DNA from: Scolanthus callimorphus
Taxonomy: Eukaryota; Cnidaria; Anthozoa; Actiniaria; Edwardsiidae
Direction of reading: 5' to 3'
DNA: 64,000 nt
Assembly (NCBI GenBank): GCA_033964015.1
Contig: CM066924.1
Coordinates: forward strand, 2,896,251 to 2,960,250
Of the stretch, positions 34,566-45,126 are shown piece after piece; the first letter of the stretch is position 1, and each line of letters begins with the position of its first letter. Below the pieces are notes generated by a model. The model was not told the origin of the DNA, searched no databases, and saw nothing but the letters and a program-made list of their open reading frames with translations. Both the position numbers and the translations under genes were made by a program.

Positions 34566-36184
34566 GGCCCGTAGCCAGGACCCCCCCCCCCCCCCCCCAC
34601 GCGACACGAAAGGTCCACATTTAAGGGAACATTTAAGGGAACTGCCGTCGCAAATTTAACTTGTTAGCAGGGTCGTGCTACGCAAAATGCCTGGATCCTC
34701 GCAAAAAAGGGTACAGGATACCTCACGATGCCGCGTCTGGAATATTCATGGATAAAAAGGTAAGGAACTTGGAGACAAGTTAAAATTGCGAGAGTTAGAC
34801 AACTTGTTTGACTCCCACGATATTATAGGAATAGTAGAAACGCATTCCGGTTCCGTTGAAGAATTAGATAAAGAAGGCTTCCAGCATTTCTCCGAACATA
34901 GAAAAAAGAAATAGGTAATAGATATGCGGGGGGTCTCTCATTATACATAAGGAAAACCATTTCTGACGGTGTTAGTTACGTCCCGTCAAATAATAACCAT
35001 GTAATATGGTGTAGGATTAGCAAACACTATTTTGCACTTGATGAGGATATCTTTTTTTAGGCACGGCCTATCTGAGCCCCCAGAACCTAGAGGGCAACGA
35101 GCAAGACCTGCTAGATAATTTAGAACTGGAAGTGCTTAATTTCTCAACAAAAGGAAAGGTAATCTTGCAGGGCGATCTCAACGCGCGAATGGGTGAATTA
35201 CAGGAATTTATTAGAGACGACAATGACCAATACTTAGACCTGCCCGAGGACTACCTGACGGACATCCAAAATTGTAGATATTCAACTGACCATATAGCCT
35301 GCTTGCAGGCGGTACTGGGTGTTTTTATCGCGGAAAACCCGTCCGATCGCTGCTCGGGCGCCATCTTGCGAAAGCCCTACTCAAGCAAAGGCTTCAGGAC
35401 ATAGAATTTCAAAATTGGCTAAGTGAAGTGTCGGATGACGCCACAATAAGTGGACATATAAACAAACTCCGTACCTATCGAACCTTTAAACTCACTTACA
35501 CACTAGAACCTTATCTATTTAACGTCCATACCATCAAGCACAGAATTGCCCTCACGCGCCTGAGGATTAGTGCACATAGATTAGAAATTGAGACCGGGCG
35601 GTACGAAAGACCATACAAAAAGCCTGAGGAACGTATTTATACTAAATGTGATCTAAAAGAAACAGAGGACGAACGTCATTTTTTAGTAAGGTGCAAGCTT
35701 TATGATAGACTAAGGAAAGAAGTGCTTGATGGTATGGAAACAAAGAATCTGATAAAAAAAAAAAAAGAAATAACGAAGACGTACTCTTCCACTGCCTTAT
35801 TAATCCGCCAGGAAAAATACAAAAAGAAGTGAGCGAGTACGTTTTCAAATGTTTCAAAATGCGTGAAAAATAACAAGTTCATTTTATTATGAACAACAAT
35901 ATTTTGTATATATTTCAGTATATATATTTTGCTTACCTAAAACCCATGTACGCTAATGTATACGGTGGTAGTGAAATAATGAATTGAATTGAATTAAGGG
36001 TTTGGAAACACTGTTTCAGAAGATTGCAGTCACTTTGGCATACAGCCAGTTTCGTATATTTGCTTTTTCTAGTGAATTTTGACAAGCGGTTAATAAATTC
36101 ATACTACCTTGGTCCGTTTTTTCCAGATTAGAACCCCCCCCCCCCCCCCCCCCCCCACACCACAAAAAGCCCTGGCTACGGGCC
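34566..36184. mobile_element. Poly-C-linked inverted ends bracketing a LINE
   Basis: GGCCCGTAGCCAGGA followed by a C run (34566-34598) and, at the other side, a C run followed by CCCTGGCTACGGGCC (36138-36184) are inverted copies. The non-LTR element lies wholly between them. Either the LINE jumped into an existing repeat, or two solo ends flank it by chance. Confidence 0.55.
34745..36000 (+). pseudogene. Non-LTR retrotransposon lacking its reverse transcriptase
   Basis: The 5' part encodes an APE-type (EEP) endonuclease in pieces: DIIGIVETHSGSVEEL (catalytic Glu), GGLSLYIRKTISDG, then after frameshifts GTAYLSP and KVILQGDLNARMGEL (catalytic Asp/Asn). The reading then jumps, without any YxDD-type reverse transcriptase, to the C-terminal region at 35412-35832: RLRISAHRLEIETGRYERP, then TKC, DERHFLVRCKLYDRLRK, the terminal zinc-knuckle. 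It ends in a TGAAT/GAATT tail (35982-35998), a usual LINE 3' end. The coding piece at 35428-35832 is open over 134 codons. Confidence 0.8.
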
Positions 36185-36300
36185 TGAAACCGCCATTTTG
36201 TCGGGGAGCTCTTGGTACGAGAATGTCTCAGATTCACTAAGAATTGTTTGTACGCCAGTGCGCGGCGCTGGAACAGAGTTTGCGGCCCTGAGTAGTTTCG

Positions 36301-38598
36301 CTAAACAGGAGGGAACTCAAACTGCACAGGAAGAATACCAAGGAAATTGCCAAATGCATCATCAAGTCCCCGCCACTGTTTCCACATTTTCATATTTAAA
36401 TAGTATTGCAGGTCGTGGGACCTGATACCTCTCCTTTCTTTGATTCCGCCTTTCAGTTGGGCCCACGCCGACTCTATCTCTTGAGTATGCACCCCTGTTA
36501 CGGGGTCCACGAAATTGCGCTTGTGGACCACATATCGGTGGGTTCCGACCTTCGCCAAGTGCTCTTCCAGTTTCCTGTAAGTTCCGAAATCGTCTGTGTG
36601 AAGCTCCGTTTGTGGCTTGATACATTTATCTATAATAGGCCCGAGAGTCCGTCGATTTCGTTTTGGAACAACTTGAAAATAACCGCGGGAGGGTGTGTAC
36701 TCCTTAGTTATTAGTCCAAAAACCCAGTTTTGTTATTTGCGCGTCTTCCTTTGCCATACTGTAACACAACAAAAACACTACCATTTAATGACATTTATTG
36801 ACTGTTTTTTCTCGGAAAATTATCCCTCCGTTCTAGTTTTCCTCGTCCCTAAGTCATAATATTTAAGAAAATAGGGACATATTTTTCCATGTAACGGGGT
36901 TCGAAAAAGACGAAAATCCTGTACTAAAATTTTTTTTATAATATTTTCTCTTGAAATATGGTGACTCTGGTGCCACGTGCGCATACATGAATATTTTAAT
37001 ACAATTCCTAATTCAAAGAGATTATATATATTTACATGTGACTATACTTTAGTTGTTTTAAAAAAATGTTTACTAATAATTATAATTAATACTGAATAGC
37101 ATAAAGTAAAGATATTTTTTTTAAATAATTAAAGTTATAAGGTGTAGTCACTGTACGCTCATCTAAAAGAGTGAGTCTTGAGAATTGATTTAAAATAATT
37201 AAATAGAATTAACTAATCAAATACTAGGGAAATAATATACTTTCGCTCGTTCGACACATCCTGAAAATCCTGTCCACAAGTTTCAAATTTAATTTAATTC
37301 AATTTAAGTACTCTCGAGGTAAGCATACTTACTTTCGATTTGTGACAAAACTTGCTTTCATCGCATTTCACAATGCACTCCTTCCCTGGTCCTCCAAACG
37401 GCGTAATGGGACGACAGTGAATATCAGTGGTGCAGATATCTTCGAGTCTGCGATAAATCTTTGATGTCAAATTTCTCGAAAGGCTAAGGAACCTTGCAGT
37501 CTTCTTTGATCCATCTTCGTGGGCCCAAAAATAGATTGCGAGTAGCAAGTCAATGAGAGCCACTTTTGGGAATTCTGAGAAGAAACTCCCAGCTCTAAGG
37601 GACCGTCTTTTGCAACATCCACTGCAACGCCTGAAGGTAGAAAGAGAAATAATTCCTTTTAAAATTCACAAAGATCAACTGGCTATAGGTCACTTATCTA
37701 GGATCCCGCTGTAGGGATGTAGCCAAATTTTTGCCAAGAGAGGGATGAAGGGTGTCCCGAAGGCACAATTTGAAAACTTATAGCTCGCGTTCTTTTTCGT
37801 TTTACCCAATCAGCATTTCAGCATGTTTTTTATCAAACATTAAGCTTTGTTTTGATGTAATGCGCGTACTGATATCACGCCCTGTTTCGCGGGCATCGGT
37901 CTCCATAGTAACCACTACATTTTCACTGAAAATGTATAAACTCGCACATTTCTAACAATAGACCCAAACCAAGTGCACCAGGTTATTTTGCATTAAAAAA
38001 GAGAAAATTTTGACCATGCCCCGTTCAAAAAATTAGAAGTAAATGGGTTACCGATCGAGAAGTTGTTGCGTTTCTCGCTCGCCGATTGGCTGCTGTTTTG
38101 ACCGTTATTTTTCAGCCAATCAGAGAAACGTGACAACTTCTCGGCAAAAAGTGCACGTTTGGAACGTAAACCTACGCGAAAAATCGTCAAGCTTCAGGTT
38201 GAAAGCAAATGTTAGACACGTTACAGTAGACAAAGTAAATTGGATTAAATTTTACTCATATTTCAGAAGTCACGCGCGCTCCGATCAAAGCGCATACAAG
38301 GCGCTTACTCCGAAATTTTGGATTTTACAACATTGGATTTTTAAAACAAGAAGAATCTGTTTTTTTAGGTGCCAAAAATATCTTTCTACGCCTCAGAAAT
38401 GATTCTCTGTAACAATGAACACGTCATGACTCACCATTGTAATCCGTCTATGTGATTTCTTCTGTAGTCGATCATATCCATATCTATACCGCAGTCCTTA
38501 CAAACTAGTGGATTTGCCAGAAGGAAGCGCGCCTGCAACCACTCGACCAATCTAGTCATTGGCCAGTGCTTCAGAGCGAACAACTCGTGAAGATCCAT
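36301..38598 (-). pseudogene. Merlin / IS1595 (ISXO2-like) DDE transposase, three exons
   Basis: Exon 1 (38598-38435) begins with Met-Asp-Leu and carries the first CxxC of a zinc ribbon (LVCKDCGIDM). It ends at TG|GTGAGT. Exon 2 (37630-37333) begins after CTACCTTCAG, giving Trp-Arg-Cys-Ser-Gly-Cys-Cys, the second half of the ribbon. SLRAGSFFSEFP and IVKCDESKF (first catalytic Asp) follow, and it ends AAA|GTAAGT. Exon 3 (36758-36301) begins after GTGTTACAG with Tyr-Gly-Lys-Gly-Arg-Arg and carries LHTDDFGTYR (second Asp), HKRNFVDPVTGVHTQEIESAW (catalytic Glu) and a helical tail to TAA. Domain order and spacing match the family. One base is missing near 36727, which shifts the frame right after NNK; otherwise the gene looks complete, ~300 codons. 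It could be a recently dead transposase or a sequencing error. I found no terminal inverted repeats around it. Intron 1 holds a hairpin (38051-38147). Confidence 0.88.
38051..38147. repeat. Hairpin in transposase intron 1
   Basis: CGAGAAGTTGTTGCGTTTCTC...GCCGATTGGCTG pairs with CAGCCAATCAGAGAAACGTGACAACTTCTCG. A compact fold-back with CCAAT-box-like motifs on both arms. Confidence 0.8.
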
Positions 38599-38599
38599 T

Positions 38600-40080
38600 T
38601 CGTTTTGTTTTTTTGTATCAGTGTGAGTACCAGGCTTTCCTTGGAATCAGGGAAAGAAGGGAAACCTGAGATCGATAACTGCGTGGCGTTTGAGCAATCC
38701 GCCTCCGTGGAACACAATGCGCTTTCTCTGGGAAAATCAGCCAATCAGATTCGATCTAACAGCTTGTTGGCACCTAGCAGCTGAAAGGGGTAAAAGTGGA
38801 ACCACCTCAACAAAGAAACCTATGATTCTTGCTCCGTATTTCAACTTCTGAATTCCAATAGCCTGGTATTATTATTTTTGTGTGACTGCATTTTGGGCCA
38901 TAGTGTGTAAAAATTTTGCCTTGTGGTTTTTACGGATAGCTCTTATCATAGCCAAAATCAGGCAATTTCAACCGACCGTCGTTGTCATCCTCATTCCCCA
39001 ATAAGGTTGAGCTCTTTATTCGACACATTTGACGAACGATGTGGCACAGCTACCCGGGTCATTTGTAGTCATTCGTCATCATATGGAAGTCTAGCCAGGG
39101 ACACATAGCGGGGCATTTGACCGAGCGGCAGCCATCTTAAATATCAAAGTCGGAAATTGTTGAGCGTATTAGAATTGCTTCAGTTGAGCAAAATTTTGTT
39201 TGAACAATAAGCATGTTTGAGTGAAGGTCTGTTGAATTGAATGAAAGTATACTACAGATATCGTTTTACTTACTAAATGGTTGTGATATTTGTTTTTAAT
39301 CTTTATATATTTATTCGAAAAAATGTCAATGTATTTTTTAAATGCCACGCACCAATAAAAATGTCAGTCTATGTCTATGTCTTGGCTAATAATGATTCAT
39401 GACAAGGGGTTTGCATTCATTCATACAGGTTTCCTGTATTTAGGGTAACAAAATGCAAAAAACGTTTATTTAGGTAGTTTACGCGCGCAATGCATCATGG
39501 GACGAATGTTTTCCCATTACAATATTTTTTACTGAATCAATGTATAATAATACAATTATTGAATTCGGTTTTTTGAATTCCTCGTCCAATAATTGCTTAA
39601 TATCACGCGTATGATTTAAGCCCAATCATTACCTAAATAACAATAACAATGTTTTCATTTTCAATTGCTGTCATTTTTCAATGTTTTTGTTTTCAATTTG
39701 CTATTCCTTGTTTGAAAGGTTTCATAAATGAAGTGTTCCATTTTTTTTTTTACATATAAAGGAACAGAAAGTTTTGGAACGGAGCCGGATTAAAATTTGC
39801 ATATAATTTAGTTATAGCACTTATTGCACGCTCCTAAGTTACGATACGAAAAAGACCAACCTAATTTAGTATCACCACCCAACTGAACAATGGCGGCCGC
39901 TTCTCGTTTTGTCGAGTAAGACGAACTCATGGGCTATTGGCCCATCAACTATGCATTATCAAATGAAATAGGAAATTAAGTTTTTACTCTACCTAAGTCT
40001 GATGTAAGTAGTTCTGATACCCTTAATCTATTTATAATTCAAGACAGAGAAAAATTTTAGAAACGGGACGACATAGCCTA
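38600..40080. other. No supported gene
   Basis: 39480-39612 (GCGCGCAATGCATCATGGGAC ... ACTGAATCAATGTATAATAA ... CAATTATTGAATTCG) is a dispersed repeat that recurs at about 60550-60790. The rest is unassigned. Confidence 0.5.
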
Positions 40081-40084
40081 TAGA

Positions 40085-40195
40085 TCAACGAATATGCAAT
40101 CATTGTAATTTTGCCTGCATTGAAGATGAGCAACATTTTGTTCTGTCTTGCCCGTCTTATTCCAATCGTAGAAAAATATTTTTGATGCTATATAT
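40085..40195 (+). pseudogene. Non-LTR retrotransposon 3' tail 2
   Basis: Reads RICNHCNFACIEDEQHFVL, then SCPSYSNRRK. This is a complete CxxC...HxxxxC zinc-knuckle of a LINE ORF2 C-terminus. The expected upstream residues contain a TAG. Only this tail remains; a different lineage from 27540 and 35640 by sequence. Confidence 0.75.
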
Positions 40196-40197
40196 TA

Positions 40198-40379
40198 TTA
40201 GTATAAACCAACTAATGGTCTATTACAAATCCTGCATTCTGATTGGCTGAGCTACTAATGGTCTATTAGTGAAAGACCGTACCTGGCAAAACCACCACCT
40301 TTCTTTGCAACTTATGTTTCTCAACACAAAATAATGGATTTCATTGCCAAAACCGACCAACTAGTTGGTTTATGCTAAA
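40198..40379. mobile_element. Short inverted-repeat element, TATAAACCAACTA ends
   Basis: TTAGTATAAACCAACTAATGG at the left is the inverse of CCAACTAGTTGGTTTATGCTAA at the right, ~180 bp apart. Internal TAATGGTCTATTA repeats. Non-coding, placed directly against the LINE tail. Confidence 0.7.
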
Positions 40380-41079
40380 AGAAATTAGACCTCTCGTCCT
40401 CATGTGCTATGATATAGACCATTCGGCCTCGAGGTCTAATAGTAAATTATCACTACTGCTGATGATGCCCGTAAATGTAGCAAACAATATATATTAATCA
40501 AAGGACTGATACAATACTAATGCATTACAATTATAATTCGATTGACACCATGCCTTGATTACAATGATTATTGGCGTGAATATTCCTCATAGAGTGAGTG
40601 ACCTTGAATTTCATAAGAATGAAATTGTAGGCCATCGCCAACGACTGTTTTCGTCCAACAGGATACATACAGCTACTCAGCAATGCGTCCCGGACACAGT
40701 TTTCATCTTATCATATTGAGAACATTTTCTACGTGTGGCTACTGATGCTAACCTTACTTTTGTGGATGATAATCATAGATTGTGAACCGTATTCCAATGG
40801 ATAATGTACCATTCTCTAGTTCTAGGTTATCAAATCTAACGATGTAAAGCTGCCCTGGCTTAAATACTCTGCCATCTAACGATCTTTTGTTTGTTCCATT
40901 GTGAATCCTAGGAGAATTAAAACACGATGAGTAGAGTGAATCCCAGGGAAAGGGCGGTGTACCACAGTTCTGAGGTAAAGGGAATCCCGACGTTTGGCCT
41001 TTTAGATACTTTTAATACTTTTCAAAACAAATCTCGTATCATATGCGTCGTAACCACATTGATAATCTTTCTACAAAAT

Positions 41080-41345
41080 TGCTGCCGGCATTGGAGCTAT
41101 TTCACGTATTATACACTGTGTACCTCCACCAACACTGCAATAATATTTCATTGTCTTTTTCAATCTCATCTTGACTATTGCAGTGATGTGTGGGGCAACT
41201 GTGGAATCACTGGCCAGCAAAATTACAAAAATTGTAGAACCGTGCGTCGCGTGTTCTTGCGTTTTCTAGCTTTGATGCCTGATGCAAGCGAATTAATTGG
41301 ATGGAACGATCTCGAGACGCATGTTTATCGTCCCCGCCCGCATCG
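41080..41345 (+). pseudogene. Non-LTR reverse transcriptase fragment (thumb region)
   Basis: FQSHLDYCSDVWGNCGITGQ, then LALMPDASELIGWNDLE match the segment after the catalytic domain of Jockey/CR1-type LINE proteins (family pattern: VQPHxDYCSxVWGNCG ... LxWxxLE). The middle is frameshifted around 41225-41265. It lies in the last intron of the TRAF-like gene, antisense to it, and was itself split from its 3' end by the element at 41366-41822. Confidence 0.75.
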
Positions 41346-41365
41346 TTTTTTTTGGAGCCGCATCC

Positions 41366-41822
41366 CCCGGGGGGACTCCCTATTTTTTGTCCCATATTTT
41401 TGACCGGGGATGATCGTCAGAAATTTTCAGTTTCACCCCTAAAAGATACCAAACATGGCGGGCCATAGCGTGGCTAAAAAAATTTATTACCCTAAAAGAT
41501 ACCCTAAAACATGAGTTCTTTTGTACCAAGTAGGCGCGAAGGACACAGGTAAAGGTGAAAGATACCCATCAAGAAATTTCCGTGTGTTTTTTTCTAATTA
41601 ATCGTCTTCTCGAATCGAATAATCTCTCTCTTACATGGTTTTTTAGAAGCACTATCATAAGAAAAACCAATTTGGACACAGTTTCGGCCCTAAAAGATAC
41701 CAATCTCCCTAAAATTTATTGAAGATCACGATCACCCCTAAAAGAGACCAAACCATCATGATTTTAACCCCTAAAAGATACGACGATCATCCCCGGTCAA
41801 AAATATGGGAGTCCCCCCCCGG
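41366..41822. mobile_element. 457-bp fold-back element with 9-bp target duplication
   Basis: GCCGCATCC lies on both sides (41357-41365 and 41823-41831). The ends are CCCGGGGGGACTCCC and GGGAGTCCCCCCCCGGG, followed inward by inverted ATATTTTTGACCGGGGATGA / TCATCCCCGGTCAAAAATAT. The interior repeats CCCTAAAAGATACC several times. A 9-bp duplication fits Mutator-like elements, but there is no transposase to confirm it. Confidence 0.85.
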
Positions 41823-42094
41823 GCCGCATCCTTTTTTCTTTTCTTTTTTTATTTTTACAAATTGTCTCCGAAACGAAGTCAAACGTCACAAGCTGTTAGA
41901 AACTGCTTTGAAATATTGCTTTAATGAGCATGGAAATGCTTTATATGAACATAAATTGCTTTAAGGCCCTTTAAGAATAGTTTATGAAACAGTCGTAGTC
42001 ATTTTGTGCACAAAATATGGCATAAACCAATAAAATAAGGCATAAACAAGGAGCTCCTGACGCTGTAATAAATATCTCCCCAGGTTGTTCGTTT

Positions 42095-42155
42095 GTTCGT
42101 TTGTTCGTCACCCCCTCCCCCCCGCCCCCCTCACACACACACACACACACCCCTT
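42095..42155. repeat. TTCGTTTG, poly-C and CA microsatellites
   Basis: GTTCGTTTGTTCGTTTGTTCG, then a C-rich run, then (CA)n, all in the intron between exons C and D of the TRAF-like gene. Confidence 0.9.
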
Positions 42156-43022
42156 CCAGCCTCCAGCGAAATAATGTTCTTCAAATTCCAGTGAAAATCC
42201 GACCTCAATGTGTTATTGCGCGTCACTTACAACATATCAGCCACAACTGGAACTTCAGGCGTTCTCTTCACTAGTTGTATCCCGAACGATTTATTTTCGG
42301 GAAATATTACCAGTCGCCAAAAGCGTTGGGCTTTCCTCAGCACGTCGGTAACCAGGCATTCCTTCTGGCAGGCCCGCATCTGGTTCACCGTGCTTTCGAA
42401 GCTGTTAATGCGCCAGTTCCAGCCAAACTTATCTTCTATCACCACGGAATATGACTCAAGAAACTTGCCTGCCTCGTGTGACTCCTTAAAAGCAAGATAA
42501 GATAAATTAACGCACTATGGCGTTTTTGAAAAAATAAAATGTTAAACACGAAAAACAAACCTAACTTTACTTCTAAAAACTTACTTTACTTCAACCAATA
42601 TATTTATAACTGATGCCCGTTTAAAAAAAAATAACGAATTCATGGAGTGAAGGGGAAAATGTATCTTTCTTATCTTATCCCTTAAAACAAACGGGAAAAA
42701 TCACAACATGACTATTCCGATTGGCTAAGAGTAGGCAGCGAAAATGTGTTGGCACGCAGTTCGTGACGTCGTATCGCAGACATGATTGATGCACTCTAAT
42801 GACTTCTGATGCAAGCCATTGAGGTTGGTCACCATGTTGGTTTTCATTTCGGGAGTGAATTTTCTCGTTTTGCCGAGAGATTATTGCACTACACATAACC
42901 TCATGCTTAACCCCATCCAATAACTATTATTGCCCGTGAATAAATTCACTCATGCTGCATTTGAAGGGTATGTTTTTTCTATTCTAATCGCAACAGAAAT
43001 AGCTCCTCAAATCGCAGCTATA

Positions 43023-43477
43023 AGGGACCGGTCACTATTTATCGCCGGGGGGGGGGGGGGGGGGCAGAGGATTTTAGGGGGATCACTTCATTTTAGGGCG
43101 AGCGAAAGGGGGATCTCTCAAAGCCTTAAGCCTGAAAGGGGGGGCGCCACAAAAAATTTTCTAAATAGTTATTCCAGCAACTTCTCGCCTTTTTGTACTT
43201 CACTTCACTCAATACATAATAAAAATTTCAGCGAGCGCTTCGCGCGCGTAAGATTTAATCTAATATAGTCTTTGGCAACTCGCGCAACGAAGACACAAAC
43301 CTTCGCACCAATCACAAGAACAAGCGTATCTTGGGTCGGGGGGATCACGAAAAAGTTTAACTGCTCTGAGGGGGATCACGTTAATCATTGTACTTCTAGA
43401 GGGAGGACCACTGCATTTTGACCTTGTATTACCCAAAATCCTCTGACCCCTCCAGGCGATACATAATGACCGTCCCT
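43023..43477. mobile_element. 455-bp element of the AGGGACCGGTCA family
   Basis: Ends AGGGACCGGTCACTATTTAT and, inverted, GGCGATACATAATGACCGTC...CCT. The inside contains, in opposite orientation, the modules seen in the 28.7-34 kb nest (GCGCTTCGCGCGCG, AATCATTGTACTTCTAGAGGGAGGA). This is the shortest copy with both ends visible. A G-run (43047-43064) sits just inside the left end. Located in the intron between exons B and C of the TRAF-like gene. Confidence 0.8.
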
Positions 43478-43611
43478 AAAATCGCACTGTGTGAACGGGT
43501 TTGCAGTTCTGTGGCGCAGTCGTTTTTTTCTGTGGTAACAGTTTGACCACATCAAGTATTACATATATGATTTACACTACACTTCCCATCGCAGGGGGGG
43601 GGGGAGGAGGG

Positions 43612-43925
43612 GGGAGCACCCCCGTCTATTTTTCCCCCATAAAATAGACGGGGTGCTCGTCCTATCCCTTAGGGTATAAAATTCACCCAACTGCTATCTC
43701 TTAGGGGTGTCCAAAGAGTTTGTTATCCCTTAGGGGGTCTCACGCCAAAGGCGACCTAGAAATTCAAGGGATCAAATTTCAAGGACCACCGAATGACATT
43801 ACAATGACATTAGGATTTTCCGCATCCAATTTCCTATCTTTTATGGTTAAAATTCACTGTTGACCACACCGAATTTGCTGTCCATCAATTTTCCAGACGA
43901 GCACCCCCGTCTATTTTTATGGGGA
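43612..43925. mobile_element. Inverted-repeat element with GAGCACCCCCGTCTATTTTT ends
   Basis: The left end CCCCATAAAATAGACGGGGTGCTCGTC pairs with GACGAGCACCCCCGTCTATTTTTATGGGG at the right (43635-43923). A further copy of GAGCACCCCCGTCTATTTTT lies just outside the left end. The interior has ATCCCTTAGGG repeats. Also intronic to the TRAF-like gene. Confidence 0.75.
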
Positions 43926-45126
43926 AGGGGGTTTTAGAGAATTGTAGGATAATCCTTCCTCTCTAGCTAAGGCATATTTTACTTAGAGATTGCACTCACA
44001 AACATGGCAATTTCAGGACGTCACAAAAACGACGCTGGAAGTTATTGTTTTTCCGTGATTGAAGGTAAGAGACTTTTTGATTGCTAATCAAGGAAAACAT
44101 ACCGATCCTAGCACCATCTTCCTCATAACCTCATAGTTGTTTGCTGTAATAAAGGAATGCTCAGCCAATGACGTTCCCATGTGTTCGGCCATTGCCTGCT
44201 GATTTCCTGTAAATTCGCAGCCGACAACAGGACATGGTCTGCCTCTAAGATTGCACCTCTCCAGGTGTATTTGAACCATCATCCTATAAGACAATAAAAT
44301 TGAAAGCTTATTGATAGACCTATAGCTGTAGATACTCTATATCAATAGATCAGTCAAATTTGACACCGTACGCATAAACTGTATATCGTAGTAAATCCAT
44401 ATAGTAAATTAAAGGCGGAAGCCAATTCCCTTTGCACCGCAGTACTCATGTTTGACATTAGCTAGTGGCGGGGATTCTGCTTCAAGATTTCAGTATTCAA
44501 GCTCAACACTGAAATCGATTAGGAACCTGCAACCCAAGCAACAGTTGCCTTCTCAGTTGATGGCATGATCTTGGCGTTTTGGGAATCAGAAAGCGATCTC
44601 GTAGAAAGAAACGAACTAGAGGATACCATACTGAGGCATCAATAGTCAACTTACTATTGCAATTATTATTTTGACAAGTACTTACATCTATATTGAGTGT
44701 GCATTTTCTTCACACGTGGAAAACGGGCAAATCACTTGTCTGGCCCGGCATTCATTCTTCTGGTGATCTTCCTTCGTGATCCAAATAACCCCTTCTTCGC
44801 ATTGTGTGCACTCTATTTCCCTATAGTTACAGCATTGAGAGTGCCCTAGAAGCTCTCTCTGTTCTCCATTGAATGCGCAGCCCTTGTTAGGGCATGGTCG
44901 TTTCTTGTGTGTCTTCGCATGCTCTGGAGCGTCAGCCAGTGTACCATTCCACAGACATTTGGTACATTTGGTGAGTTTCTCACTCGTCATGTCTCGCAAA
45001 TCAAAGTTTAAAGAGAGCAGGTCACCTTTACTGTGGCACACAACGCACAATTTATCGCTTATGGTGCATTTTAAACAAAACGTGTGGCCACATGTCCTTA
45101 GATACGGCTCCATCATCACACTTTTA

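Larger units (their letters stand above)
40754..45126 (-). pseudogene. RING / TRAF-type zinc finger / MATH protein gene with in-frame stop
   Basis: A TRAF-like signalling or E3-ligase protein gene. Exon A (45126-44686) follows TTTCTTTTCCAG and starts inside a RING finger: SVMMEPYLRTCGHTFCLKC, then CVVC. Two TRAF-type zinc fingers follow (KCTKCLWNGTL...H; RPCPNKGCAFNG...H; ECTQCEEG...H; VICPFSTCEEN). Exon B (44283-44103) continues with HLERC...RPCPVVGCEFTG and a helical stretch, ending TCG|GTATGT. Exon C (42484-42231) opens the MATH/TRAF-C fold (DKFGWNWRINSFES, FWRLVIFPENKSFG) and ends TT|GTAAGT. Exon D (40907-40754, less certain) joins in phase and ends FDNLELENGTLSIGIRF...TAA. The first CxxC of the RING must lie in an upstream exon that I did not find. 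Exon A ends SI-TAG-AT|GTAAGT: an in-frame TAG two bases before the donor. If real, it removes the MATH domain. The last intron is filled with mobile DNA. Confidence 0.75.
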
